The notes beneath the pieces were generated by a model. It worked only from the letters and a program-made list of their open reading frames with translations, was not told the origin of the DNA and ran no database searches. A program made the translations under genes and the position numbers. DNA of 61,095 nt from Betaproteobacteria bacterium (GTDB lineage Bacteria > Pseudomonadota > Gammaproteobacteria > Burkholderiales > Rhodocyclaceae). This document shows, piece after piece, positions 16,056-26,284 of this stretch (position 1 is the stretch's first letter; each line of letters starts with the position of its first letter). The stretch covers positions 1-61,095 of the forward strand of contig JACQAO010000017.1 in assembly GCA_016194935.1 (NCBI GenBank), read 5' to 3'.

Positions 16056-17036
16056 CTAAGCCGTCACGATATGACAGGCCACCTGGCGATCCGCTACCTG
16101 CCTCAAGAGCGGCACTTCCCTGCGGCAGCGCTCTGCGGCGAACGGACAGCGTGTGTGAAAGGTGCAGCCGGACGGCGGATTCAACGGGCTGGGTAATTCA
16201 CCGGCGATGCGAATGCGCTCGCGGCGATCTTCCCGGCGGATCGCCAGCGAGGCGCTCATCAACACACGGGTGTAGGGATGCAGGGGCGCGGCGAAAATCG
16301 CCTGCTTGCTGCCGTATTCGACCACGCTGCCGAGATACATCACCAGCAGATCGTGGGCGATGTGTTCAACCACGCCGAGATTGTGCGAGATGAAAACAAA
16401 ACTGGCGCCGTCGCTTTCCTGAATGTCCATGAACAGGTTGAGTATCTGCGCCTGAATCGAAACGTCGAGCGCCGATACTGGCTCGTCCGCCACCACAATC
16501 GCGGGATCGAGAATCATCGCGCGGGCGATGGCCACGCGCTGGCACTGCCCGCCGGAAAGCATGTGCGGATAACGCTGTGCATGCTCCGGGCGCAGGCCGA
16601 CGCGCTCAAGCATTGCCTCGATGCGTTCGCGGCGTTCGGCAGCCGTCAGGCGGGTATTGATGAGCAGCGGTTCATGCAGGCTCTCGGCGATGGTGTTGCG
16701 CGGATTAAGCGAGGCATGGGGATTCTGGAACACGATCTGCACGCGCCGCCGCAATTCCGGGTCGATGTGGGTGCTGCGCGTGGCGACATCTACAACGTCT
16801 ACGCCCTCTATCAGCAGCCGCCCGGAAGTCGGCGGCTCGATCATGGTCAGTTGCCGCGCCAGGGTGGACTTGCCGCAGCCGGACTCGCCCACCACCGCCA
16901 GCGTGCGTCCGCGCGCGAGGCTGAAGGAGACGCCGTTCAACGCCTTGACCACAGCAGGACTTTTGAACCAGCCGCGCCGCACCGGGTAGTGCCGGGTCAG
17001 CGCCTCTGCTTGCAGGATGGGCGGCTGGGTGTTCAT
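16056..17036 (-). CDS. oppF: Oligopeptide/dipeptide ABC transporter ATPase (DppF/OppF)
   Basis: A 326-residue ABC ATPase with Walker [10 protein letters not shown], signature [15 protein letters not shown] and Walker [12 protein letters not shown]. The C-terminal oligopeptide-family domain carries cysteines ([13 protein letters not shown]) that may hold an iron-sulfur cluster. The ATG at 17036 overlaps the oppD stop. It is the last gene of oppBCDF. In this setting the likely cargo is murein tripeptides or dipeptides, inferred from neighbours only. Confidence 0.92.
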   Translation of the reverse strand: MNTQPPILQAEALTRHYPVRRGWFKSPAVVKALNGVSFSLARGRTLAVVGESGCGKSTLARQLTMIEPPTSGRLLIEGVDVVDVATRSTHIDPELRRRVQIVFQNPHASLNPRNTIAESLHEPLLINTRLTAAERRERIEAMLERVGLRPEHAQRYPHMLSGGQCQRVAIARAMILDPAIVVADEPVSALDVSIQAQILNLFMDIQESDGASFVFISHNLGVVEHIAHDLLVMYLGSVVEYGSKQAIFAAPLHPYTRVLMSASLAIRREDRRERIRIAGELPSPLNPPSGCTFHTRCPFAAERCRREVPLLRQVADRQVACHIVTA

Positions 17037-17977
17037 AGGGGCTTGATGCAACGCACGCCGTCGATCATTTTCGGCGGGCCATCCGCGCAAGCGGCTTCGG
17101 CGTAACGGCAACGCGGTTCCAGCAGACAGCCGGGCGGGCGATCATCGCGTCCGGGAACCACGCCTGGCAGGGCGGCCAGGCGTGCCGCGCCCTTGTTATG
17201 CTCGGGGATCGCCGCCAGCAGGGCTTCGGTATAGGGGTGACGAGGATGCGCAAACAACTGCTCGGTGGGCGATTCCTCCATGACCATGCCGGCATACATG
17301 ACCAGAACGCGATCCGTCGCCTCGGCGACCACGCTCAGGTCATGGGTGATCAGCAGCAGGGCCATCTGCCGCTGTTTCTGCAATGACAGCAGCAGATCCA
17401 GGATCTGCGCCTGCACCGTGAGATCGAGCGCTGTGGTGGGTTCGTCGGCAATCAGCAGCTTGGGATTGCAGGCCAGCGCCATAGCGATCATCACCCGTTG
17501 ATTCATGCCGCCGGATAACTGATGCGGGTAGGCATCAAGCCGGCTGCGGGCGGCGGGCATCTCTACCAGTTCCAGCAATTCCAGCGCCCGCTGCTTCACT
17601 GCGTTGCCGCGCAAGCCGAGATGGATGCGCAGCGGTTCGAACAGTTGGAAGCCGATGGTGTAGGAGGGGTTGAGGCTGCTCGTGGCATCCTGAAACACCA
17701 TCGAGATTTCTTTGCCGATGATACTGCGCCGTTGCCGCGCGGGCAGGCTGAGCAGATCGTGACCGGCGAAACTCAGTTCGTCCGCGCTGACCCGGCCAGG
17801 TGCCGCGATCAGGCCCATCAGCGCCAGCATGCTGACCGATTTGCCGGATCCGGATTCGCCCACGATGCCGACGCGTTCGCCAGCTTCGACGTTCAGGTTA
17901 AGACTGTCGACCGCAGGCGAGCCATGTCCGGGTGTGCCAAATTCCACCCGCAGATTGCGCACAGTCAGCAGGCTCAT
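17033..17977 (-). CDS. oppD: Oligopeptide/dipeptide ABC transporter ATPase (DppD/OppD)
   Basis: About 314 residues with Walker A GESGSGKS, signature [15 protein letters not shown], Walker [13 protein letters not shown] and the C-terminal cysteine domain ([15 protein letters not shown]). The start is ATG 17977; GTG 17986, overlapping the oppC stop, is equally possible. It pairs with OppF to energise the OppBC permease. Confidence 0.92.
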   Translation of the reverse strand: MSLLTVRNLRVEFGTPGHGSPAVDSLNLNVEAGERVGIVGESGSGKSVSMLALMGLIAAPGRVSADELSFAGHDLLSLPARQRRSIIGKEISMVFQDATSSLNPSYTIGFQLFEPLRIHLGLRGNAVKQRALELLELVEMPAARSRLDAYPHQLSGGMNQRVMIAMALACNPKLLIADEPTTALDLTVQAQILDLLLSLQKQRQMALLLITHDLSVVAEATDRVLVMYAGMVMEESPTEQLFAHPRHPYTEALLAAIPEHNKGAARLAALPGVVPGRDDRPPGCLLEPRCRYAEAACADGPPKMIDGVRCIKPL

Positions 17978-17982
17978 GGGAT

Positions 17983-18876
17983 TCACAGATTACGTTTGAG
18001 CTTGGGGTCGAGCGCATCGCGCAAACCATCGCCCATCAGGTTGATCGCCAGCACCGAAATCAGGATGGTGATGCCGGGCATGGTCACCACCCAAGGGGCG
18101 CGGTCGATATAGTCGCGCGCGGCAGAGAGCATGCTGCCCCACTCGGGAGTAGGGGCCTGCACGCCCAGCCCGAGAAAACCCAGGGCGGCGGTTTCGAGCA
18201 CCGCCGAGGAAAAGTTCAGCGTGGCTTTGACGATTAGCGGCGGCATGCAGTTAGGCAGCACGGTGCGCAGCATCAGGCGCAGTGTGCCGGCGCCCGCCAC
18301 GCGGCTGGCGGTGACGTATTCCTTATTCATTTCGACGAGCGCCGCAGCGCGCGCCAGGCGGGTGTAGGCGGGCAGGGCGCCGAAGGCCACCGCGATCATG
18401 GTATTCACCAGACCCGGGCCGATGATGGTGATGATGATGATCGCCAGCAGCAGGCTCGGCAGCGCCAGCAGGACATCCATCGTCCGCATGATCACAGGCG
18501 AGACGATGCGCGGTTGAAACGCCGCTACAAGACCCAGCAACACTCCGGGAATCAGCGACAACACCACCGAAAGCAGGCCGATGGCGAGCGATACGCGTGC
18601 TCCGTAAATCAGGCGGGAAAGAAGGTCGCGGCCGAGCGCATCGGTGCCGAGCAGGAATTGCGGGCTGCCTTGCGGTGTCCAGACGGGAGGGGTCAGCAGG
18701 TGGCTGCGAAACTGTTCGATGGGATCGTGCGGCGCCAGCCAGGGGGCGAACAGTGCGGCGATGACCAGCAGCGTGAAGACGCCGAAGGCGATGACGGCGC
18801 CGGTATTGTCGGCATAGTGTGCGCAAAACTCGCGTATCGGCGAGGGTACGGAAGTGCGCAGAGCCTGCGTATTCAT
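17983..18876 (-). CDS. oppC: Dipeptide/oligopeptide ABC permease (DppC/OppC)
   Basis: This 297-residue inner-membrane permease has an N-terminal OppC_N segment ([20 protein letters not shown]), the [20 protein letters not shown] motif typical of DppC, and the EAA-like loop ([20 protein letters not shown]). The ATG at 18876 overlaps the oppB stop (ATGA). The longer frame to 19452 is an artefact over oppB. Confidence 0.93.
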   Translation of the reverse strand: MNTQALRTSVPSPIREFCAHYADNTGAVIAFGVFTLLVIAALFAPWLAPHDPIEQFRSHLLTPPVWTPQGSPQFLLGTDALGRDLLSRLIYGARVSLAIGLLSVVLSLIPGVLLGLVAAFQPRIVSPVIMRTMDVLLALPSLLLAIIIITIIGPGLVNTMIAVAFGALPAYTRLARAAALVEMNKEYVTASRVAGAGTLRLMLRTVLPNCMPPLIVKATLNFSSAVLETAALGFLGLGVQAPTPEWGSMLSAARDYIDRAPWVVTMPGITILISVLAINLMGDGLRDALDPKLKRNL

Positions 18877-19892
18877 TGCGCCGTATGCTCCGTGCGAATG
18901 CGCGGGTTCACCACGCTGTACAACACCTCGACGATCAGGTTGACCGTAATGAACACGGTGGCCGAGACCAGTATTCCGGTTTGCACCACCGGATAATCGC
19001 GCCGCCCGATGGAATCGATCAACCACTTGCCGATCCCCGGCCAGGAAAAAATCGTCTCGGTCAGCACCGCGCCGGCCAGCAGACTGCCGGTCTGCAAACC
19101 CACTACCGTGATCACCGGAATCAGCGCATTGCGCAGGGCATGCACCAGGACTACCCGTCCCGGCGAGAGTCCTTTGGCGCGCGCGGTCCGCACATAGTCG
19201 TCGCCCAGCACTTCGAGCATGGATGAGCGGGTCATGCGGGCGATCACCGCCATCGGTACGGTGCCGAGCACCAGCGCCGGTAATATCAGGTGCAGCACGG
19301 CGGAACGAAATGCCCCCGGCTGATCCGAGAGCGCCGCATCGATCAGCATCAGCCCGCTGCGCGGGAGGATGTCGTACTCGATGGCGATGCGCCCGGAAAC
19401 CGGCGTCCAGCCCAATTGGACGGAGAAAAACATGATCAGGATCAGCCCCCACCAGAACACCGGCATTGAGTAGCCGACTGTAGCCAACCCCATCATGCCC
19501 TGGTCAATCCAGGAGCCGCGCTTGAGGCTCGCCACGATACCCAGCGTCAGGCCCAGCAGCGTGGCGACCAGCAGCGCTGCAAATGCCAGTTCCACTGTGG
19601 CGGGGAAAAGCGCAGCGAATTCTTTGGCGACAGGCTCGTGCGAAACCAGTGACTGCCCGAGGTCACCACGCACAAGCTTGCCCAGATAGTCGAAGTATTG
19701 TTCGTGGAGGGGACGATCCAGTCCAAAGCGCTGGAGAATTTCCGCATGCATTGCCGGAGTCAGCTGGTGCTCGCCGGACATGATCTCCACCGGGTCGCCG
19801 GGAACCAGACGAATCAGAAAAAAAGCGACCAGCGTGATACCGATGAAAGTCGGGATAAGGCCCAGCAACTTTCTGAGGATGTAGGCGAACAC
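18873..19892 (-). CDS. oppB: Dipeptide/oligopeptide ABC permease (DppB/OppB)
   Basis: A 339-residue permease with the family N-terminus (MFAYILRKLLGLIPTFIGI), the LVPGDPVEIMSG motif and the EAA loop (DDYVRTARAKGLSPGRVVLVHALRNALIP). First gene of oppBCDF. No binding-protein gene adjoins it; the matching candidate is at 27177-28763. Confidence 0.93.
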   Translation of the reverse strand: MFAYILRKLLGLIPTFIGITLVAFFLIRLVPGDPVEIMSGEHQLTPAMHAEILQRFGLDRPLHEQYFDYLGKLVRGDLGQSLVSHEPVAKEFAALFPATVELAFAALLVATLLGLTLGIVASLKRGSWIDQGMMGLATVGYSMPVFWWGLILIMFFSVQLGWTPVSGRIAIEYDILPRSGLMLIDAALSDQPGAFRSAVLHLILPALVLGTVPMAVIARMTRSSMLEVLGDDYVRTARAKGLSPGRVVLVHALRNALIPVITVVGLQTGSLLAGAVLTETIFSWPGIGKWLIDSIGRRDYPVVQTGILVSATVFITVNLIVEVLYSVVNPRIRTEHTAQ

Positions 19893-20072
19893 GGTTTCAG
19901 GCAGTTATCGGCAAGTTCGCAAGGATAAAGGCTAACATGAGCAGTGACAATGAAACGGCATGGCCTTTCCATAACATTATGGCATGTGCCTGCGGCAAAC
20001 ATGCATTTCATAACTGCCGCGCAACGGCTAGAGTTTCATTATTCAGTTTGCGATTTACGGCAGGGAAACTTT
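19893..20072. promoter_or_regulatory. Divergent promoter region oppB / dacB with palindromes
   Basis: 180 bases between divergent operons. CCATAACATTATGG at 19969-19982 is a perfect 6+2+6 palindrome. GGCAGTTAT near 19900 and ATAACTGCC near 20013 are exact reverse complements. CCATAAC also starts the LysR-type box at 28785. A shared regulator is possible; no exact -10/-35 pair is assigned. Confidence 0.3.
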
Positions 20073-21533
20073 ATGCGGCGTATTTTTCTATCCATAGTTT
20101 TGTCATGCCTGCTGGGTGTCGGCGCATCCGGCGCATCCGGCACGCTGGCGGCACAGACATTGTCAACTGTTGTCGCCGATGCTTTGGCCGCAGCCGGTTT
20201 GACACCCGCAGACCTGGCACTGGCAGTGATCCCCGTGTCCGCTGGCCAAACGGGCCTCTGGCTTAACGCAGACGCGCCATTTCAGCCCGCGTCGACCATG
20301 AAGCTGGTCACCAGCATTGCCGCACTCGACTTGCTCGGCGCCAATTATCGAGGCAAAACTGAATTGCTGGTGAAAGGTCGAATCAGCCGGGGCGTCTTGC
20401 ACGGGTCAATTTACCTGCGCGGTCAGGCTGACCCAGACCTTGATGTGCCGGCACTCTGGCAGTTGCTGTACCGCTTGCGCGAGCAGGGGGTGCGGCACAT
20501 CCGCGGCAATGTGATTCTGGATCGGAGTTTTTTTCAACCGCAACGAACAGACCAGGGTTTGCCGCCGTTCGATGAATCTCCCGAGTGGAGGTACAACATT
20601 GTTCCCGATGCCCTGCACCTGAATGGCGGTTTTTTGCACTATGTGATCGAATCCAGCGCTACCTCGATACACGCCCGCACCGAGCCGCGACTGACCGGGG
20701 TGAAAGTGCGTTCAGAGATGAGGTTTTCGACGGCGGACTGCAAATCCTGGGACGATGAATGGGAAATGCCGGGCGTGGCGGTGTCGTCGCGCAGTCATCG
20801 AGTATCAATCACCTTGCACGGTGGTTTCCCGCGTCATTGCAATGCAGAGGCGGACCTTCAACTGTTTGACCGCGACCTGCTGGCAGATCGGTTGATCCGG
20901 CAGCTCTGGGCGGATATGGGTGGTCGAATCAGTGGCGGGATTACCGCAGGCGTCACGCCGGAAGCGGCGCGCGTGATGGCCCGGCATGAGTCACGCCCGT
21001 TGGCCGAGGTGCTCCGTCACATGAACAAGTCCTCGGACAATGCCCTGACACGTTTGCTGTTCCTGAGTATTGGCGCAGCCGCAACGCCTGAGTTTCGGGA
21101 GAAATATTTCACTACGCAGGCTGCTGCCATCGCTCGCGTAGGGGAATTTCTCGCCGCTTCGGGCATACCCATTGATGGCCTGGTGCTGGATAATGGCAGC
21201 GGCTTATCGCGTAGCGAGCGCATTTCCGCACGACAATTGGCTGACCTGTTGCAGAAAACCTACAGTACATCCTATGCGCCGGAATTGCTCGGCAGCCTGC
21301 CGCTGGCGGGTGTCGACGGCGCCATGCGCAACCGGCTCAAGAACAGCCTGGCTGCCGGACGGGCGCGCATCAAGACAGGCGGCTTGCGCAATGTCGCCGC
21401 AGTCGCTGGTTATGTGGCCGATGTCGACCAGCACATGTATGTCGTGGTCGCCATGATTAATCATGAGAACGCCCGCGTTGCGAAGCCGGTGCTTGACACG
21501 ATCATCGACTGGGTCGCCACGCATGGCCTGTAA
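20073..21533 (+). CDS. dacB: D-alanyl-D-alanine carboxypeptidase/endopeptidase (PBP4/DacB)
   Basis: A 486-residue periplasmic S13 peptidase with a signal peptide (MRRIFLSIVLSCLLGVGASG). The penicillin-binding motifs are all present: SxxK in PASTMKLVTS, SxN in NKSSDNALTR, KTG in RIKTGGLRN. It trims D-Ala and cuts 4-3 cross-links, supplying soluble wall peptides. The start was set at 20073 by the signal peptide. It diverges from oppB and is followed by the TonB receptor. Confidence 0.92.
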   Translation: MRRIFLSIVLSCLLGVGASGASGTLAAQTLSTVVADALAAAGLTPADLALAVIPVSAGQTGLWLNADAPFQPASTMKLVTSIAALDLLGANYRGKTELLVKGRISRGVLHGSIYLRGQADPDLDVPALWQLLYRLREQGVRHIRGNVILDRSFFQPQRTDQGLPPFDESPEWRYNIVPDALHLNGGFLHYVIESSATSIHARTEPRLTGVKVRSEMRFSTADCKSWDDEWEMPGVAVSSRSHRVSITLHGGFPRHCNAEADLQLFDRDLLADRLIRQLWADMGGRISGGITAGVTPEAARVMARHESRPLAEVLRHMNKSSDNALTRLLFLSIGAAATPEFREKYFTTQAAAIARVGEFLAASGIPIDGLVLDNGSGLSRSERISARQLADLLQKTYSTSYAPELLGSLPLAGVDGAMRNRLKNSLAAGRARIKTGGLRNVAAVAGYVADVDQHMYVVVAMINHENARVAKPVLDTIIDWVATHGL

Positions 21534-21708
21534 TCAAGCGAAGAACGCCTGACGCAAGAGGGCAGATATTCCACCAGGTTATATTGTTGTGAGAAGCATT
21601 CATTGGTATTGCTCATACCACAAGGCTAGGCTGCTCTTGATAAAAAGTGTGTCAAAGTGTGTCGTAGATCACGATGTGTGCAGAAAATTTTTGTCAGGGG
21701 GTGAATCC

Positions 21709-24540
21709 GTGAGATTGAAAAAATTGGCGCAAGCCGTTGCATTGATAGGAATCAGTTCGCAGGCTGTGGCGCAGAGTGCCGACCAGCCGGTGGAACGGGT
21801 GCAGATTACCGGTTCGAGCATCAAACGTATCCAGTCAGAAGGTGCTTTGCCGCTCCAGATCATTACGCGGCAGGATCTGGATCGTGATGGCATTGTGACT
21901 GCGGAACAACTGATGTCCACGCTCAACATCAATGCCAATAGCTCGGACAACCTGGCCAGCAACGCCGATGTGGTATCCGGTGCGCAACGTGGAAACAACG
22001 GCGCATCATCGGCCAATTTGCGCGGGCAAGGCGCCGACAGCACCCTGGTGCTGCTGAACGGTCGCCGGATTGCCTCTCATGGCATGAAGGGGCAGGCGGT
22101 TGACCTCAACTCGATTCCCATGGCCGCCGTTGATCGCATTGAAATCCTCAAGGATGGCGCATCTTCGACTTATGGCACGGATGCAATTGGCGGGGTGATC
22201 AACTTCATCCTGCGCAAGAACTACACCGGACTGGAAGCCCAGGCATTCGTCGACAATACCCAGCATCCCGGCGGCAATATCAAGCGCACATCACTGGTCG
22301 GCGGTTTCGGCGATCTGGAAAAGGATAAATACAATGTCCTGATCACGCTCGCACACAGCCAGAACGATGCCTTGAAAGGCAACCAGCGTAATTTCGTCAA
22401 TACCTTCCAGCCCGAGCGGGGGCTTTCCGTCGATACCCGCGGTGATCCGTTTGCTACCGTGTTTGCATCGAACCTGGGCAATAACATCCTCAGCAAGAAA
22501 GGGAGCAGCACAGGCCCCATACAACCCGGCACCACCCAGGCCATGAACGGCATTAATGTGCTTGACTTACCAGGACAGGCCGGCTGCGGCGCAATTGACG
22601 GCATGGCCCCCTATGACGAAAAACTCTGGAGCACGCCTTCTGCAAAGTGGGGCTGCGCTTGGGACACCGGGCGCGCCGCAGTGTTGCAGCAGCCGGTGGA
22701 TAACACCAATTTCGTGTCGCGTGGGACATTCAAATTCAACCAGCACCAGATCACTGCGGAAGCCGTCGGTTCGCACGTTGAAGTGATGAAGTCGTTTTCG
22801 CCGAACCAGATATCGCCGGGCAGCGCATTCGGTCCCGCCACCTGGTATCCGCTTAACGCGACGACCAAAGCGACTTATGACACTGTCTTTAATTCGATTG
22901 CGGCAGTTTTCCCGACCATCGCTGGCAATTATGGCAGTCCGATTGCTTACCGTTGGCGTTGCATGCCCTGCGGCAACCGCGAAATCAGCACGGTAACGGA
23001 TGCCGGGCGCTTCCTGATCGGGGCGGATGGCCCGATCGGTAAATGGGATTACCGGGTCGGTCTGTCAAAGGCATATAGCCAGTCCCAATCCACACTTGGA
23101 AGCGGCTACCAATACCTTACCAAGCTGCAATCCGCATTGGGATCAGGCTTGATTAATCCTTTCCTCATGCCAGGGCAGCAGCAAACGCAGGCGGGTCTCG
23201 ACCTGTTGCAGGGCGCCTCGGCCTATGGGGCGGTTCTGTATGGCGGCAAGACAACCGTGACGGAGCTTGACGCCACCGTTTCCGGAGAGGTCTACACACT
23301 GCCTGCCGGGCCGGTGATGGCGGCTTTCGGAATTGACCGGCGCAAGGAGGGATATTCCTTCAATGGCACTCCGGATTCGGCAATCGGCCCCAGCATCTTC
23401 AACGCACCATTCGATACGGTCAATTCGCTGGCGCCGCTTACACGAACAATTTCTGCTTACTACGGCGAAGTCCTGGTCCCGGTAACCAAGAAACTGGAAC
23501 TCACCTTCTCGGCGCGCCAGGATACGTATTCGGGCTTCGGCAAAACCACCAATCCGAAAGTATCTTTCCGCTTCGCGCCGACTGAGAAATTGCTGTTTCG
23601 TGGTTCATACAACACCGGATTCCGCGTCCCTTCGTTCAATCAAATATTCAACGGCTTCACCATTGCGCCCTACTCAGGCAAGGATTTGGTCGATCCAGCG
23701 ACCTGCCCCAGCCTGAAGGTCAGCAGCGCGCCAGGATGTGGCCAGGTTACCCCGGATATCGTCACCGGCGGGAAACTGGACCTGGGGCCGGAGACCGCCA
23801 AACAAGGGTCTGTGGGCGTGGTCTGGCAGCCGGTGCAACAGTTCAGCACCAATCTCGATCTCTGGGAAATCCGCCGGGAAAACACCATCCAGAGCCTGGA
23901 CCTGCCCACTTTGCTGGCGAACTACAGCGCGTTCAGCAACCGGTTTATACGCGACGCCAGCAACACCCTGGTGCTGCTTGACCAGCGCTGGGTGAATGCC
24001 GGCGGCAGCGTGACCCGAGGCATCGAGGTTGGCGCCAAACTGAATGGGAAGCTCGGCGCCGGTAAATGGGTAGCCGACCTGGACGGCTCCTATCTGCTGG
24101 AAAAGAAATCCCGTCCCTTGCCGAATACGCCCTATGGCGCGAGTGAAGTGGGCCGTTTCGTCACTCTTGGCGATCTTGGGCTGCGCTGGAAGCACACCGC
24201 CAGCTTCACTTATAAGCAGGGCGACTGGAGCACCACGCTGACCCAGATCTACCGAAGTGGCTACAAGGATCAGGTGTTGCCGGGCGTTGCCAACGGAACG
24301 GTGACGCCTTCGCAGTGGAACCCGGATGTGAAAAGCTATCAGTTGTTCAACCTGAGCGCGAGCTATACCGGCTTCAAGAACCTGACCTTGACGGCGGGCG
24401 TCAAAAACCTGTTCGATACGGACCCGCCATTCGCCAACGCCTATGACAGCAACACCGGCGCAGGCAGTTCCTGGGAACCACGGGTAGCTGATCCACGCGG
24501 TCGGTCATTGACCTTGCTGGCGAATTACAAGTTCTTCTGA
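21709..24540 (+). CDS. TonB-dependent outer-membrane receptor
   Basis: A 943-residue receptor with a signal peptide (MRLKKLAQAVALIGISSQAVAQ), TonB-box-like VERVQITGSS, a plug domain (ALPLQIITRQDLDRDGI to STYGTDAIGGVINFIL) and a 22-strand-type barrel ending LLANYKFF. The GTG at 21709 follows a G-rich site; the frame extends to 21589 without similarity. The substrate is unknown. It lies among peptidoglycan-salvage genes and ends in a strong terminator, so wall fragments are the contextual guess. The plug family also takes peptides, sugars and siderophores. Confidence 0.9.
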   Translation: MRLKKLAQAVALIGISSQAVAQSADQPVERVQITGSSIKRIQSEGALPLQIITRQDLDRDGIVTAEQLMSTLNINANSSDNLASNADVVSGAQRGNNGASSANLRGQGADSTLVLLNGRRIASHGMKGQAVDLNSIPMAAVDRIEILKDGASSTYGTDAIGGVINFILRKNYTGLEAQAFVDNTQHPGGNIKRTSLVGGFGDLEKDKYNVLITLAHSQNDALKGNQRNFVNTFQPERGLSVDTRGDPFATVFASNLGNNILSKKGSSTGPIQPGTTQAMNGINVLDLPGQAGCGAIDGMAPYDEKLWSTPSAKWGCAWDTGRAAVLQQPVDNTNFVSRGTFKFNQHQITAEAVGSHVEVMKSFSPNQISPGSAFGPATWYPLNATTKATYDTVFNSIAAVFPTIAGNYGSPIAYRWRCMPCGNREISTVTDAGRFLIGADGPIGKWDYRVGLSKAYSQSQSTLGSGYQYLTKLQSALGSGLINPFLMPGQQQTQAGLDLLQGASAYGAVLYGGKTTVTELDATVSGEVYTLPAGPVMAAFGIDRRKEGYSFNGTPDSAIGPSIFNAPFDTVNSLAPLTRTISAYYGEVLVPVTKKLELTFSARQDTYSGFGKTTNPKVSFRFAPTEKLLFRGSYNTGFRVPSFNQIFNGFTIAPYSGKDLVDPATCPSLKVSSAPGCGQVTPDIVTGGKLDLGPETAKQGSVGVVWQPVQQFSTNLDLWEIRRENTIQSLDLPTLLANYSAFSNRFIRDASNTLVLLDQRWVNAGGSVTRGIEVGAKLNGKLGAGKWVADLDGSYLLEKKSRPLPNTPYGASEVGRFVTLGDLGLRWKHTASFTYKQGDWSTTLTQIYRSGYKDQVLPGVANGTVTPSQWNPDVKSYQLFNLSASYTGFKNLTLTAGVKNLFDTDPPFANAYDSNTGAGSSWEPRVADPRGRSLTLLANYKFF

Positions 24541-24570
24541 GCGGCGACACGCAGTCACAGTGCTGCACTA

Positions 24571-24605
24571 CCAACAGGGCGCTTGGCGCCCTGTTGGTTT
24601 TTGTC
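24571..24605 (+). terminator. Rho-independent terminator after the TonB receptor
   Basis: CCAACAGGGCGC, loop TTG, GCGCCCTGTTGG: a 12-bp perfect stem followed by TTTTTG. Ends the dacB-receptor transcript just before the convergent ldcA2 stop. Confidence 0.93.
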
Positions 24606-25671
24606 AGACGTTTACCGCGCTTACCGCCGGATGCAACAGACGTATCGTGCGCGCGTCAGCATCCATCTCAGCCTCCACGCCAATAGGCACCGTCAGCTTT
24701 TCGCGGATGTGACCGAACAGGCATCCTGAGAAAACCGGAATCCCAAGTTTGCCGAAATAGTCTTCGAACACTTCGTCCAGCGTCAGCGTACCGAAGCCGT
24801 CGCCGGGTTTGCAATCGGTGAACTGTCCGATCACCACGCCCGCCAGCCGGTCGAAAGCGCCGATCAGGCGCAATTGGGCCAGCAGGCGATCTACCCGGTA
24901 GATGTATTCATTGATGTCTTCAATAAAAAGTATTGCCCCGTCCAGCGAAGGAATGTAGCGGGAGCCGGCCAGCGATGTGAACACGGACAGATTGCCGCCC
25001 ACCAGCCGCCCGGCGGCTTTGCCGGGACGAATGGTGCGCGTGTAGTAGGTGCTGGAGACGGGCAAGGCGCTGGCTGCGGGCGGATTGGCGAGCAGGTGGG
25101 GAGCGCCGTCGATGACGATGCGGCGAAAGTTTTCCTGGCTGAAGGCATTCCATTCCGACATTGCAAAGGGTGCATAAAACGTCACCAGGCCGGTTTGGCT
25201 GTGGATGCCATTCAGCAGTGCCGTGATGTCGCTAAAGCCGCCGAAGAATTTCGGGTTGCGCCGGATCAGGGAATAATCGAGATGATCGACGATGCGCGTG
25301 CATCCCGAGCCGCCCGTAAGTGCGAGGATGCCGTTGACCTCCGGGTCGCCAAACATCTCATTCACGGCGCCGGCTCGCTGCGCATCGGTGCCAGCGAAAT
25401 GCCCATAGCGCGCACGCAAGCTGCGGCTTTCCTTGACCTTGAAACCCAGCAGGCGCATGGCTTCGACCGCCATCTCAATCGGGGCGATTTCGTAGGTGGC
25501 GGCAGCCGGGCTGACCAACCCGATGGTGTCGCCGGGCCGCAATGCACGCGGCAATACCGCAGGCATGCCTGGCGCAGCCTGGAGGTTATTGACGCAATCA
25601 ATGCTTGCTGCCTGTGTTGGCAAGCTCACTGCACCGGCAAGTGTTCCGGCGAGAAATTCACGACGATCCAT
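24604..25671 (-). CDS. Exported LD-carboxypeptidase, S66 family (Tat signal)
   Basis: A 355-residue homologue of LdcA with a twin-arginine leader (MDRREFLAGTLAGAVSLP), so it probably acts in the periplasm. The S66 triad is present: Ser in GGFSDITALL, Glu in FIEDINEYIYRVDRL, His in FGHIREKLTVPIG. AGGAG lies 7 bases before the ATG at 25671. It is last in the operon binding protein-lysR-ddpX-ldcA2. With DacB it would turn pentapeptides into tripeptides outside the cytoplasm. Confidence 0.88.
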   Translation of the reverse strand: MDRREFLAGTLAGAVSLPTQAASIDCVNNLQAAPGMPAVLPRALRPGDTIGLVSPAAATYEIAPIEMAVEAMRLLGFKVKESRSLRARYGHFAGTDAQRAGAVNEMFGDPEVNGILALTGGSGCTRIVDHLDYSLIRRNPKFFGGFSDITALLNGIHSQTGLVTFYAPFAMSEWNAFSQENFRRIVIDGAPHLLANPPAASALPVSSTYYTRTIRPGKAAGRLVGGNLSVFTSLAGSRYIPSLDGAILFIEDINEYIYRVDRLLAQLRLIGAFDRLAGVVIGQFTDCKPGDGFGTLTLDEVFEDYFGKLGIPVFSGCLFGHIREKLTVPIGVEAEMDADARTIRLLHPAVSAVNV

Positions 25672-25681
25672 GTGACTCCTT

Positions 25682-26284
25682 TTATAGTACGCGCGAATAT
25701 TTTTTGCGCACCTCGTTGCGGTCGCCAAAATCAAAGTGCCACCATTCGCTGCCGATGCCGTGGAAACCCGCAGCACGCATGGCTGCGTGCAACCAGCCGC
25801 GTTCGCTGACCTGCGCTGCCGTCAGGCGGCCCAGCGCGAGGTGCACGGAATCCAGCGCCGGGTGCGAGGCCTCGCTGAGTCCGTCGAAAGGCGTTCCCAT
25901 ATCGCATTCCCGGCCCCCAGGATCGCGGAGTGTAAGGTCTACGGCCATGCCGAAGGAATGGATGGAGCCACGCTCGGGATGCGCCAGATATTGTTCGAGC
26001 GGGGTGCCGGCCAGCACTTCCCACAGTTGTTCCTGAAAGCGCTGCGGGCGCAGCGCATCGAGGATCAGCAGGCGATAACCGGGGCGGCGGCGCTGCAACC
26101 ATTCGGTCGCAGCGATAATGCCGTTCGCCGCCTCGCGGCGCAGCCAGGCGCAGTCCAGGCTGCCGTACAGGTTTCGACCGGCGAAGTTGTTCGGCGTGGC
26201 GTAACGCAGCTCGGTATCGATGTTGGGGATCGCCGAGAGATGGACGAAGTCGGGGTGGCCGGGAATGGATTCGCAAGGAATCAT
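25682..26284 (-). CDS. ddpX: D-Ala-D-Ala dipeptidase (VanX/DdpX family)
   Basis: A 200-residue zinc M15D peptidase with the SxHxxGxAxD motif (SIHSFGMAVDLTL) and ExxH motif (SEWWHFDFGD). It has no signal peptide, so it is cytoplasmic as in E. coli DdpX, which uses D-Ala-D-Ala as a carbon source after import. The ATG overlaps the lysR stop. Its D-Ala product would feed DadA. A resistance role (VanX) is unlikely because no vanHA genes adjoin. Confidence 0.92.
   Translation of the reverse strand: MIPCESIPGHPDFVHLSAIPNIDTELRYATPNNFAGRNLYGSLDCAWLRREAANGIIAATEWLQRRRPGYRLLILDALRPQRFQEQLWEVLAGTPLEQYLAHPERGSIHSFGMAVDLTLRDPGGRECDMGTPFDGLSEASHPALDSVHLALGRLTAAQVSERGWLHAAMRAAGFHGIGSEWWHFDFGDRNEVRKKYSRVL

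Noticed and set aside
15814-16393. Plus-strand ORFs of 81 and 161 codons
   Set aside because: Shadows of the transposase remnant and of oppF.
24604-25671. Apparent loss of the nucleophile (GGSGC instead of GGYGS) in the second LD-carboxypeptidase
   Set aside because: In E. coli LdcA the nucleophile Ser106 lies in the later GHSD motif, and the equivalent GFSD is intact here. The catalytic triad is complete.
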